Shown here: one piece after another, positions 33,177 through 41,558 of the stretch
Numbering within the stretch: the first letter of the stretch is position 1
Layout: every line of letters starts with the position of its first letter
Assembly (NCBI RefSeq): GCF_028437565.1
Contig: NZ_JAMRYR010000004.1
Coordinates: 248,001-312,000, forward strand
Direction of reading: 5' to 3'
Length of the DNA: 64,000 nt
From: Actinomyces sp. B33
Lineage (GTDB): Bacteria > Actinomycetota > Actinomycetes > Actinomycetales > Actinomycetaceae
Notes under the pieces: generated by a model
The model's database searches: none
Told to the model about the DNA's origin: nothing
Seen by the model: the letters and a program-made list of their open reading frames with translations, nothing else
Position numbers and translations under genes: made by a program

Positions 33177-34310
33177 GTGTCTTATGAAGGAATCGCCGAG
33201 ACGACTCGTTGGACCCCCGGCGCATGGTCCGCAGTGGTTGCGCCCAAGGGGAAGATCCTTCTCCCGCCCGAGGCGCCCGGCGGGCTTCTCGACGCCCTGT
33301 GGGACCTGCTCCACGTCGACGGCGATGTCGAGATGCCCGTCGTGCTCGACGCGATCGTGTCGCACGCCGGCCGGATCGGCGACACCTGGGACTTCGCAGT
33401 CGTCCTCATCCACTCCGACGGCTCGGTCAGGGCGGCGCTGAGGGGCTCCCCGGTCCTCGAATGCGACGGCGAGGCCATCGGGGCGGCGCCGTGCGTCACG
33501 TGGAGGGAGATGCTCCTGACGCCCTCGGCGACGATCCTCATCCGCTGCGAGGAAGCTGAGGGCCTCCCGGAGTTCTCGGTCAAGGACGCGGTTCTTCAAG
33601 CGTCCGCCCTGCGGCTCGGGGGGGCCGGGGCCGACGGCGGCGCGCGCGCGGACCAGCGGGGCGCCGACGCCCCCGAGCCGCAGGACGCCGTTCCGGGGGC
33701 GCCGGAGTCGAGCGGTCCCGGCGGGACCGTTCAGGGGGATCCGTCCCTTCCTGGCGACCACGACGGCAGGACGATCGCGCACCTGCCCGACGAGCTGGTC
33801 GAGGAGATCGAGCGCTGGCAGAAGGACGGGGCCGTCCGCGAGCAGGAGGCGGCCCCGTCGGCCGAGGTGATGTCGGCCCGGTGCTCCGCCGGGCACGACA
33901 ACCCGACGAGCCGCAGCGAATGCGGAGAATGCGGCAAGCCCCTGGAGCGCCCCGCCGTGAAGATCCCCCAGCCCGCCCTCGGGCGGATGGTGACGTCGAC
34001 GGGGCAGACGGTCGTGATCGACGGCCCGGTCCTCGTCGGGCGCGCCCCCGTCGTCCAAGACGGCCTGCCCGTGCGCCGCCTGGTCGCGGTGACGAGCCGG
34101 GACCGGACGATCTCGCGCAACCACGTGCTCGTCACCATCGAGGGGTGGTCGGTCCTCGCCCAGGACCTGAGGACCAATAACGGGACGATGCTGCTGCGCG
34201 AGGGGGAGGCCCCACGGCGCCTCTCGGACGCGCACCCGACCCTGCTGCGCTCCGGGGACGCGCTCGACCTCGGCGATGGCGTGACCCTGGGCTTCCAGGA
34301 CATCCCGTGA
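33177..34310 (+). CDS. FHA-domain protein with zinc-ribbon motif
   Basis: 377 aa. The N-terminal 150 residues form an unassigned domain (WSAVVAPKGKILLPPEAPGG...). A low-complexity linker follows, then a zinc-ribbon-like element (CSAGHDNPTSRSECGECG, about 239-256) and a C-terminal FHA domain (VLVGRAPV, SRDRTISRNHVLVTIEG, DLRTNNGT; about 280-375). FHA domains bind phosphothreonine, so it is a plausible substrate or partner of the kinase whose GTG overlaps its stop (34307-34310). The GTG at 33177 is preferred (GAGGGA upstream); a GTG at 33150 is an alternative. Confidence 0.85.
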   Translation: MSYEGIAETTRWTPGAWSAVVAPKGKILLPPEAPGGLLDALWDLLHVDGDVEMPVVLDAIVSHAGRIGDTWDFAVVLIHSDGSVRAALRGSPVLECDGEAIGAAPCVTWREMLLTPSATILIRCEEAEGLPEFSVKDAVLQASALRLGGAGADGGARADQRGADAPEPQDAVPGAPESSGPGGTVQGDPSLPGDHDGRTIAHLPDELVEEIERWQKDGAVREQEAAPSAEVMSARCSAGHDNPTSRSECGECGKPLERPAVKIPQPALGRMVTSTGQTVVIDGPVLVGRAPVVQDGLPVRRLVAVTSRDRTISRNHVLVTIEGWSVLAQDLRTNNGTMLLREGEAPRRLSDAHPTLLRSGDALDLGDGVTLGFQDIP

Positions 34311-35767
34311 ACCCTCCGCGAGTGGGCCCGGCCCCCCTGATCCCGGGTTTCACCTACGTCAAGGATCTGGGGGCCGGCGGCTACTCGAGCGTCTACCTCT
34401 TCGAGCGGCACCTGCCCAGGCGCCACGTCGCCGTCAAGGTGATGAACGGCGACATCGGCCCGGACGGGACCGCCGCCTTCGAGTCCGAGGCGAACAAGAT
34501 GGCGCTCCTGTCCTCCCACCCGGCGATCCTGTCGATCTACGAGGCCGGGATCACCGAGGACGGTCGGCCCTTCCTCGTCATGGAGTACTGCCCGCCGCCC
34601 CATCTCGGCGGGCTCATCGCCGGCGGTCAGATGAGCGTCTCCGACATGCTGAGCACGACGATCCAGATCGCGGGCGCGGCCGAGACCGCTCATCGGATGG
34701 GCATCGTTCACCGCGACATCAAGCCGTCGAACATCCTCATCACCCCGTACCACCGGCCCGTTCTCTGCGACTTCGGGATCTCGGCGCTGACGGGGCGCAC
34801 GGCGGAGCAGGACCTGCGGGGGATGAGCGTGCCCTGGGCCCCTCCCGAGCAGCTCGCGGGCACCGCGGGGGCGGATCCGCGCGTGGACGTCTACTCGCTC
34901 GGGGCGACGGCCTACGCCATGCTCGCCGGGCACAGCCCGTACGAGGCCCCGGGGGGCGCGAACGGGGTGTACGAGGTCTCGCGGCGCATCGTCAGCCAGC
35001 CGCTGCCCCAGATCGAGCGCGAGGACGTCCCCTCCGGCCTCTTCCAGATCCTGTCGATCGCCATGTCGAAGAACCCGGAGAACCGCTACGCCTCGCCTCT
35101 GGCGTTCGCCCGGGCGCTCCAGAAGATCGAGATCGACCTCGGTCTCAACGTCACTCCGGTCGACCTCATGCGGGGGCCGGACGACCTCGCCGTCGCCCTG
35201 TCGGACGGCATGGAGGACGAGGGGGCGACGAGGGTCGGGGTGTTCCGGCGGGTCGACATCGACGCCCCGGCGACGGCCCGGGAGGAGGGAGCGCCGCCGT
35301 CGGAGCCGTCGGATGCGGGCGATGCGCCGCGCGCCGCCGACGGCGCCCGCCGCCGGGCGAGGACGTGGACGTGGGTCGGCGCGATCGCCGTCGTCCTCAC
35401 GGCGGCGGGGCTGATCGTCGCCTCGGGATTGCTGAGGACGGACGACTCCGCCCCGACGGGGGATCTCGTCCCGTCGGGCTCTCAGCCCCATGACTCGTTC
35501 GGGGACGAGGTCCCGGGGCCCCGGGCGGTGCAGGGGAGGGCCGTCGACGACGAGGTCGAGTTCACGTGGCTCGCGCCGGAGGACGGGTGGAGCGGGAGCT
35601 ACCTGTACCGCGAGGACCTCCCCGGCGGGCAGAGCGACGCCCACCCCCTGTTCGAGCCGAAGGTCAGGCTGCGCCGCCAGCCGGGGAGGACCTGCGTGAG
35701 GATCATCGCGGTCCGTGAGGACGGCAGGTCGTCGGACCCAGTGTCCTCGTGCGTCGATACGCCCTGA
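34307..35767 (+). CDS. Membrane Ser/Thr protein kinase (PknB/Pkb2-like)
   Basis: 486 aa. Complete kinase domain: glycine loop GAGGYSSVYLF, VAVKVM lysine, HRDIKPSNIL catalytic loop, DFGIS and a P+1 region ending APPEQL (about 12-270). An acidic juxtamembrane segment leads to one membrane helix (about 353-375) and a roughly 95-residue extracellular part with a beta-sandwich/FN3-like pattern (VEFTWLAPEDGWSGSYLYRED), not PASTA repeats. Likely senses an envelope signal and phosphorylates FHA partners. No PP2C phosphatase is encoded in the window. GTGA overlap with the FHA gene. Confidence 0.93.
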   Translation: MNPPRVGPAPLIPGFTYVKDLGAGGYSSVYLFERHLPRRHVAVKVMNGDIGPDGTAAFESEANKMALLSSHPAILSIYEAGITEDGRPFLVMEYCPPPHLGGLIAGGQMSVSDMLSTTIQIAGAAETAHRMGIVHRDIKPSNILITPYHRPVLCDFGISALTGRTAEQDLRGMSVPWAPPEQLAGTAGADPRVDVYSLGATAYAMLAGHSPYEAPGGANGVYEVSRRIVSQPLPQIEREDVPSGLFQILSIAMSKNPENRYASPLAFARALQKIEIDLGLNVTPVDLMRGPDDLAVALSDGMEDEGATRVGVFRRVDIDAPATAREEGAPPSEPSDAGDAPRAADGARRRARTWTWVGAIAVVLTAAGLIVASGLLRTDDSAPTGDLVPSGSQPHDSFGDEVPGPRAVQGRAVDDEVEFTWLAPEDGWSGSYLYREDLPGGQSDAHPLFEPKVRLRRQPGRTCVRIIAVREDGRSSDPVSSCVDTP

Positions 35768-35812
35768 GCGCGGATCGGCCGGGCGATCCCCCCGATGAAC
35801 GGGAGAGGGGCC

Positions 35813-37066
35813 TCACAGGTCGACGCGGAAGGCCCTCCTGCCCATCGTGACGATCGAGCCGCGCGGGGCCGGTTCGAGGTCGGTGACGACTTTCGTCCGG
35901 CCGTCGACCGTCACCCGGGTCCCGTTCGTCGAGTGGAGGTCCATCACCCACAGCCCGTTCTCGGTGGGGATCAGCAGGGCGTGCGTCTTCGACAGGGAGT
36001 AGTCGAGGTCGCCGATGACGAGGAGGGCGGCGTCGGGCGCGTCGGAGATGTTCTCGGGCTTGCGACCGACGACGGTGATCCCTGTGACGTCGAAGGACGG
36101 TCCCTCGTCGAGCGGGATCAGGCGGACGCGCGCGCTCGGCTCGGGTCCCGCGACCGTCGAAGGAAGGACCGCGTGGCCCTTCGCGGTTTCTGGGCCCCTC
36201 GCGGCCGCGGGTTCCGGTCCCGGCGGGTCCGTCGGGGGCATGGCGGCGTCGGGGGCGGTCGGGACGTCCTCGCTGGATCGGGGGGGAGCGGGCTGCTCCG
36301 CGGACCGCTCGGGCTCGGGGACCGTGCGGGCGGGTTGCGCGGCGCCGTCCGAGGCGGCCCGGGCCGGCGCCGCCTCCTTCGGTCCGGCACCGGTGGAGAG
36401 GGCCTGCTCGACCACGTCGGCCGGTAGGACGGAGAGGGCGTTGACCGTGTGACCGGCGGGGGCGTCGACCGGCACGGGGACGTTCGACCACGGCACCGAG
36501 TCGATGAGGATCTGCGGGGGGGCCTCCTCTTCGGCCAGCGAGTACCTCTGCTCGAAGGAGGCCGGGGACGGCCGGTCGGCCGCGGGGGCGGCCGACGCGT
36601 CCTCGACGAGGCGGACTCCCGTGAGGTGATCGTGCCACCCGGCCCCCTCCGCGTCGCGGGACGCCGACCGCAGGAGGAGGACGGAGCCGATGCCCGCGGT
36701 GACGAGGACGAACCCGCCGGTGAGGAGGCTGTGGGCCAGGGCCCGTCCCGCCGGGGCGGCGGCGGTCGCGCAGTCGATCATCCGGATGCCCGCGATCATC
36801 ATGCCGGGCGTCGCCGAGGCGAGCATCAGGATGAGGAGGCGCAGGCCCAGCAGGATGACGAGCGCGACGCAGACCGCGGAGGAGGCAGAAACCGGCGCGT
36901 TGACGCTCTCGAACAGCCAGGGCAGCCAGACGGCCGCGACGAGGACGGCGATGATCGCGGCGTCGATGAGGACGGCGACCGCCCGAGCCCGCACGGGGGC
37001 GGGCGAGCGCCTGTGGCGCTGGTCGGAGCGTCGCGGGAGGGATCGCGGTGCGTTCGGCATGCTCAT
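35813..37066 (-). CDS. RDD-domain membrane protein with C-terminal FHA domain
   Basis: 417 aa. The N-terminal RDD domain (RARAVAVLIDAAIIAVLVAAV, SATPGMMIAGIRMI; about 25-150) has three or four membrane helices. A Pro/Ala/Glu-rich cytosolic linker (about 165-320) leads to an FHA domain (VVGRKPENISD, DYSLSKTHALLIPTENGLWVMDLHSTNGTRV; about 335-410). It is the last gene of the minus-strand operon; its ATG overlaps the preceding stop (TGATG). A possible internal leaderless promoter TAAGAT (37081-37076) ends 9 nt from the start. Probably a membrane-bound phosphothreonine reader for the kinase. Confidence 0.88.
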   Translation of the reverse strand: MSMPNAPRSLPRRSDQRHRRSPAPVRARAVAVLIDAAIIAVLVAAVWLPWLFESVNAPVSASSAVCVALVILLGLRLLILMLASATPGMMIAGIRMIDCATAAAPAGRALAHSLLTGGFVLVTAGIGSVLLLRSASRDAEGAGWHDHLTGVRLVEDASAAPAADRPSPASFEQRYSLAEEEAPPQILIDSVPWSNVPVPVDAPAGHTVNALSVLPADVVEQALSTGAGPKEAAPARAASDGAAQPARTVPEPERSAEQPAPPRSSEDVPTAPDAAMPPTDPPGPEPAAARGPETAKGHAVLPSTVAGPEPSARVRLIPLDEGPSFDVTGITVVGRKPENISDAPDAALLVIGDLDYSLSKTHALLIPTENGLWVMDLHSTNGTRVTVDGRTKVVTDLEPAPRGSIVTMGRRAFRVDL

Positions 37067-39294
37067 CAGCCTATCTTAGGGGTCTTGGCGGCCCGGCGGG
37101 CCGTCCGCACGAAATCCACGAGCGAGCGCGGGCAGAGCAGGGCCCGCAGGCGAGCGGCCCGCGAGCGGCCGGCGCCCATCGACGGGAGGATGACGGCGAC
37201 GGACTCCCACAGGTCCCGTCCGTCGCCCGCCGCGCAGCGGGAGAACACCCTCTCGTCGACGGCGTCGCCGAACGCCTTCAAGTCGCATGCGGAGAAGACG
37301 GAGTCGAGGAGCGCCGCGGTCTCGCGTCGCGTCGCCCCCGCCGGCGGCGCGCACCCGAAGTCGCGCGCCTCGTCGACGATCTCCTCCCACGCCCCGAGGG
37401 CGCGGTCCACGGGGTCGGGCCGTCGGCGGCGGGTCGACCGGCGCAGGGCTTTCGCGGCGACGACGAGCAGCGGGATCAGCAGCACGGGCCCGCACACGGC
37501 GACGACGAGCAGCCATCGGGAGGGCCGGCGGTCCTCGTCCGGCTGCTCCCACTCCTCATCGCCCCCGTCGTACGCGGGGGGCAGCCGGGCGGGGTCTTTG
37601 GGCGGGGGCGGCGGCTGGAGCACCTGCGGCTCGGGGTTGGACACCTTCTGCGTCGTCTGCTGCTGGGGGACCCGATCGCGCCGGGGGGTGACGTCGAAGG
37701 GGACCCATCCCAGATCGGTGAAGGGGATCTCGACCCAGGCGTGGACGTCCTCGCCGGTGACGGTGGACGGGTCGGAGTCCGTGGCCGGGACGAAGCCCAT
37801 CGCGATGCGCGCCGGGATGTCGAGGGAGCGGCACATCAGCATCATGAGGGTCGCGTACTGCTCGTCGTCGCCGATGAGCGAGTCGGCCTGGGCCATCGAG
37901 GAGAGGCGGGCCGCGCCGTGGCCCGGCAGCGACGGGGTGGTGGTGCCGTCGGCGTAGTACCCGCTCGTCAGGGCCTGCTGGAGGGCGAGGACCTGGCGCA
38001 GGGGATTGGACTCCGAGCCGACGATCTTCGTCGCCAGGGCGGACACGGCCGGCGGGACCTCGGAGACGGGTCCGAGGGGGACGGCGGAGATGGGCACCGA
38101 CTCCAGCCGGGTGGGGGTGGGGACGGCGCTGACGCGGGCGTCCTCGGTGATGACGTCGCCGGTGGCGGTGCCTTCGGGGACGAGGACCGTCTCGGAGACG
38201 GGATCGTAGTAGAGGGGGAGGCCGTCGGGGGCCTCGCGGGCCGAGTCGAGCCTCAGGGAAGCGGTGGAGACGACGGTCGGCACCCAGGGGAAGGCGTAGT
38301 CCTCGACGGTGATAGCGACGGGCGCGGGTTCTCCGGGCCGGTCGGCGAGGGACGAGCGCGGGCCGAGGAGCTGGAAACGGGCCTCGACGGCGTCCCGCGC
38401 CCCGATCGTCGCGTTGAGCCCGTCGTAGGAGTCCATCGTCGCGATCCGCAAGCGGGTGGAGTCGTCCCCGCCGTCGAGGGTCATCAGCGTGGTCTTCGCC
38501 AGGTCGGTCTCAAAAGCCCTGGTCAGCGCGAGGGGGGTCGCGTACTCGGCGAAGTTCAGGGGCGGGACCGCGTGCTGCCTGAGGGCGAACCGGTCGGCGC
38601 CCGACGAGGGGAGCGCGAGGGCGATGCCGGAGGCGAGGACGAGGACCCAGCCCGCCGCGACGGCGGACCTCAGGGCGCGCCGGGAGCGCCCCGCGCTCGC
38701 GGCGGGGCTCCGAAGCCCCTCGGCCGAGGCGTCGCGTCTGCGCCTCCACAGGACGAGAAGGCCGCAGGCGATCGCGGCGCCGGCGGCGGACGGGTGCCAG
38801 GCGGCGGCGGGGGTGCCCCATAGGATGGCGACGCCGAGGAGGGCGATCACGGGGATCCCGGCGGCCAGGGGGCGGCCCGCCGAGACCGCCCTCCCCGCGA
38901 GGAGCCCGCAGGAGAGGGCCGCGATCCACGGCAGGGCCGTCATCGAGTTGAAGGAGGAGACCGGGGGGGCGACGGTCAGGAAGTCCTTCCAGACGGTGAC
39001 GGTCGCCGTGAGGTTGGTCAGCACGGCGTCGGGCAGGGGCTCCCACCGGATGTGGAGGAGGGGCCCGAGGCAGAGGTGGACGGCCAGGGCGATGGCGGTG
39101 GTCGGGGCCGCCCCGAGGCGTCGCCGTTGCGTCGCCCAGGCGACGGCGAGGCCGGCGCATGCGCCGGCCGCGGCCGCGACGAGGCCCTCGAACGTCCCGA
39201 ACACGGGGACGAAGGGCGTCGAGGCGATGACGAGGAGGACGAGGAGGAGGCCGTACTCGGCGGCGGCGCCGCGGGTCGAGGGGGTCGGGGTCAT
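37066..39294 (-). CDS. TgpA-like transglutaminase-domain membrane protein lacking the Cys nucleophile
   Basis: 742 aa. About six N-terminal membrane helices (10-235), an extracytoplasmic part with the transglutaminase-like core (about 430-540), a Pro-rich stretch, another helix (about 600) and a cytosolic tail. The core keeps His (GEDVHAWVEIPF) and Asp (GWVPFDVTP), but the segment that normally reads GxC-E-FA is GDDEQYA, so the catalytic cysteine is replaced. It may therefore act as a structural or binding module. In the PFNA-type operon it lies between DUF58 and RDD-FHA; ATGA overlap with DUF58. Confidence 0.88.
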   Translation of the reverse strand: MTPTPSTRGAAAEYGLLLVLLVIASTPFVPVFGTFEGLVAAAAGACAGLAVAWATQRRRLGAAPTTAIALAVHLCLGPLLHIRWEPLPDAVLTNLTATVTVWKDFLTVAPPVSSFNSMTALPWIAALSCGLLAGRAVSAGRPLAAGIPVIALLGVAILWGTPAAAWHPSAAGAAIACGLLVLWRRRRDASAEGLRSPAASAGRSRRALRSAVAAGWVLVLASGIALALPSSGADRFALRQHAVPPLNFAEYATPLALTRAFETDLAKTTLMTLDGGDDSTRLRIATMDSYDGLNATIGARDAVEARFQLLGPRSSLADRPGEPAPVAITVEDYAFPWVPTVVSTASLRLDSAREAPDGLPLYYDPVSETVLVPEGTATGDVITEDARVSAVPTPTRLESVPISAVPLGPVSEVPPAVSALATKIVGSESNPLRQVLALQQALTSGYYADGTTTPSLPGHGAARLSSMAQADSLIGDDEQYATLMMLMCRSLDIPARIAMGFVPATDSDPSTVTGEDVHAWVEIPFTDLGWVPFDVTPRRDRVPQQQTTQKVSNPEPQVLQPPPPPKDPARLPPAYDGGDEEWEQPDEDRRPSRWLLVVAVCGPVLLIPLLVVAAKALRRSTRRRRPDPVDRALGAWEEIVDEARDFGCAPPAGATRRETAALLDSVFSACDLKAFGDAVDERVFSRCAAGDGRDLWESVAVILPSMGAGRSRAARLRALLCPRSLVDFVRTARRAAKTPKIG

Positions 39295-40565
39295 CGTGCG
39301 GCGACCGCCATCGCGCGGGGGAGCTGCCCGATCGCCGACAGGTCGAACACGGGCATGCCGCCGACGTGGCGCATCGACAGGTCGCGTTCCCCGCATCTGA
39401 TCGCGGCGGCCGCGATGCCGGGGGGCATGAGGGTGCGCGTGCGGGCGAGGAGTTCATGGGGGGCCTCCTGCCCGGTGACCATGACGACGACCGAGGTCGA
39501 GGGATGGGCCGCGAGCCCGTGCCGCGCGAGGGAGTCGCACGAGGGCGAATCGTGGAGGGTCACGCCGCACGAGGCGTCGAGGAGGCGCCGAGGCGAGGAG
39601 ACGGGGAGGAAGTCGTCACCGACGAGCACGCGCACCCCGATGTCCTCGCTCATCCCCTTGAGGGCGAGCGAGCAGGCGGACGACACCGCGGTCTCGAAGT
39701 CCTCGTCCGAGGCGTAGTCGGAGGGGGCGCACGACAGGACGACGAGGAGGGTCGCCCGGCGGGTCTCCTCGAACTGGCGGACCATGAGGGACCCGGTGTG
39801 AGCGGTCGAGCGCCAGTGGATCGAGCGGCGGTCGTCGCCCGGCGCGTACTCGCGCAGGGCGTGGAACGAGACGTCGGAGCTCGACAGAGTCTGCGTCACC
39901 CTGCCCTCGATGTCGCGCAGGTTCCCGGTCAGGCCCCGCGAGATGCGGACGGTCCTGGGGTGGACGTAGATCGTCAGCGACCCGGTCCACGACTTCTCCG
40001 AGCTCAGGAGGCCGAGGGGGTCGCCGACCGCCGAGAGGATCGGGCCGAGGACGACGACTCCGCGCTTGCGCGTGGGGATGCTGAATCCCTCCTCGAAGTC
40101 TTCGCCCGGGTGGAGGGGCGGGACGTCGAGGGACACGGTCCTGCCCCCGATGTCCATCTTCATCCGGGCCCCGGGGATCCGGCGGCTCGACGGGTTCGCG
40201 ATCCGCACGTGCACGAGCGCCCGGTCCCCGACGGAGATCCTCTTGTCGAGGATCTCGCGGCGCACGTCCCACGCGGGGCGGCGCACGAGCCACAGCAGCG
40301 ACGACGCCAGGACGACGGCGAGGATCACTGCGACCGTGCGCATCTCCTGCCAGTGGGCGAGGCCGCCGAGTCCCGAGGCGACGACGAGGAGGGAGAGGGC
40401 GGCGCGGCCGGAGGGCGTGAGCAGGGCGGCCGCGCGCCTCAGCGGGCGCAGGGGGGCGGAGTCCCGGATGCGCGCGACCCGGAGCCGGGCGGCGTCCGCG
40501 AAGGACGCGGGCGCGCCGGTCTGCCGGGAGGCGTCCCGGCGGCGTGACGGCGCCACCGCGGTCAC
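39291..40565 (-). CDS. DUF58 (von Willebrand A-like) protein
   Basis: 424 aa. Two membrane helices near 45-90 are followed by a beta-rich region and the DUF58 signature ALREYAPGDDRRSIHWRSTAHTGSLMVRQFE (about 255-285; quoted in parts here: YAPGDDRRSIHW). DUF58 proteins pair with MoxR ATPases, presumably as the target of their chaperone activity. GTG start at 40565 overlaps the moxR stop (GTGA), and the stop overlaps the next gene. Confidence 0.9.
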   Translation of the reverse strand: MTAVAPSRRRDASRQTGAPASFADAARLRVARIRDSAPLRPLRRAAALLTPSGRAALSLLVVASGLGGLAHWQEMRTVAVILAVVLASSLLWLVRRPAWDVRREILDKRISVGDRALVHVRIANPSSRRIPGARMKMDIGGRTVSLDVPPLHPGEDFEEGFSIPTRKRGVVVLGPILSAVGDPLGLLSSEKSWTGSLTIYVHPRTVRISRGLTGNLRDIEGRVTQTLSSSDVSFHALREYAPGDDRRSIHWRSTAHTGSLMVRQFEETRRATLLVVLSCAPSDYASDEDFETAVSSACSLALKGMSEDIGVRVLVGDDFLPVSSPRRLLDASCGVTLHDSPSCDSLARHGLAAHPSTSVVVMVTGQEAPHELLARTRTLMPPGIAAAAIRCGERDLSMRHVGGMPVFDLSAIGQLPRAMAVAAR

Positions 40566-41524
40566 CTCGACACGGGCGCGGGCACGGTCTCGAGCGCGCG
40601 CTGGACGATCGTGGCGGCGGTGGCGCCGATGAACTCGGCGTCGGGATCCATGACGAGGCGGTGGGTCCACACGGCGGGGGCGAGGTCCTTGACGTCGTCC
40701 GGGAGGACGTAGGACCTGCCGTGGGCGGCCGCCCAGACGCGCGCCGCCCGGGCCATCGCGATGGCCCCGCGGGTGGACACCCCCAGGCGGGTCTCCTCGG
40801 CGCTGCGGGTCTGCTCGACGAGGGCCCCGATGTAGTCGAGGACGGAGTCCTCGATGTGAGTGGACGCGGCCCCCTCGGACATCGATACGAGGGCGGTGGA
40901 GGAGATGATCGCGTTGAGCCGGGCCGACCGGTCGGGCGCCGCGGAATCGCGCAGGATGGCCGTCAGCGCCGGCCCGTCGGGGTATCCGAGGGAGGTTTTC
41001 ATCAAGAAGCGGTCGAGCTGCGCCTCGGGCAGGCGGTAGGTGCCGGCCTGCTCGATGGGGTTCTGCGTGGCGATGACCATGAAGGGCTTGCCGGCGTCGT
41101 GCCGGACGCCATCGACGGTGACGTGCGACTCCTCCATGATCTCGAGCAGGGCCGATTGGGTCTTGGGGGAGGCCCTGTTGATCTCGTCGGCGAGGACGAT
41201 GGAGGCGAAGACGGGGCCGGGGTGGAAGTCCCACGACTGGGTCTGCGAGTTGAAGACCGTGACGCCCGTGATGTCGGAGGGGAGCAGGTCGGGGGTGAAC
41301 TGGATGCGCGAATCGGTCCCCTGGATCGTCGCCGCCAGCGAGCGGGCCAGCGCGGTCTTGCCGGTCCCGGGGGCGTCCTCCAGGAGGAGGTGGCCGCCGG
41401 CCAGGAGGCTCGTCACCGTCAGGCGGACCGCCCTGTCCTTGCCGAGGATCGCCCGGCCGATGTTCGCGACGATCTGGTCGAAGGTGGTCGCGAACCATGT
41501 GGCGTCGTCCTGGGTCATCGCCAT
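40562..41524 (-). CDS. MoxR-family AAA+ ATPase
   Basis: 320 aa. AAA+ core with Walker A EDAPGTGKTALARSLA, Walker B IVLADEINRASPKTQSALLEIMEE, sensor ATQNPIEQAGTYRLPEAQLDRF and the C-terminal lid. MoxR proteins act as chaperones that assemble or activate partner complexes, usually with a VWA/DUF58 protein. AGGAGG lies 9 nt before the ATG at 41524. It is 34 nt downstream of the giant Ig/FN3 gene. Confidence 0.94.
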   Translation of the reverse strand: MAMTQDDATWFATTFDQIVANIGRAILGKDRAVRLTVTSLLAGGHLLLEDAPGTGKTALARSLAATIQGTDSRIQFTPDLLPSDITGVTVFNSQTQSWDFHPGPVFASIVLADEINRASPKTQSALLEIMEESHVTVDGVRHDAGKPFMVIATQNPIEQAGTYRLPEAQLDRFLMKTSLGYPDGPALTAILRDSAAPDRSARLNAIISSTALVSMSEGAASTHIEDSVLDYIGALVEQTRSAEETRLGVSTRGAIAMARAARVWAAAHGRSYVLPDDVKDLAPAVWTHRLVMDPDAEFIGATAATIVQRALETVPAPVSR

Positions 41525-41558
41525 GTCGGGGTGTCCTCCTGGGTCGGGGAAAGGGGGG

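Noticed and set aside
36449-38823. Plus-strand frames over the RDD-FHA and transglutaminase-like genes
   Set aside because: Low-complexity Arg/Gly/Asp shadows without ribosome-binding sites.
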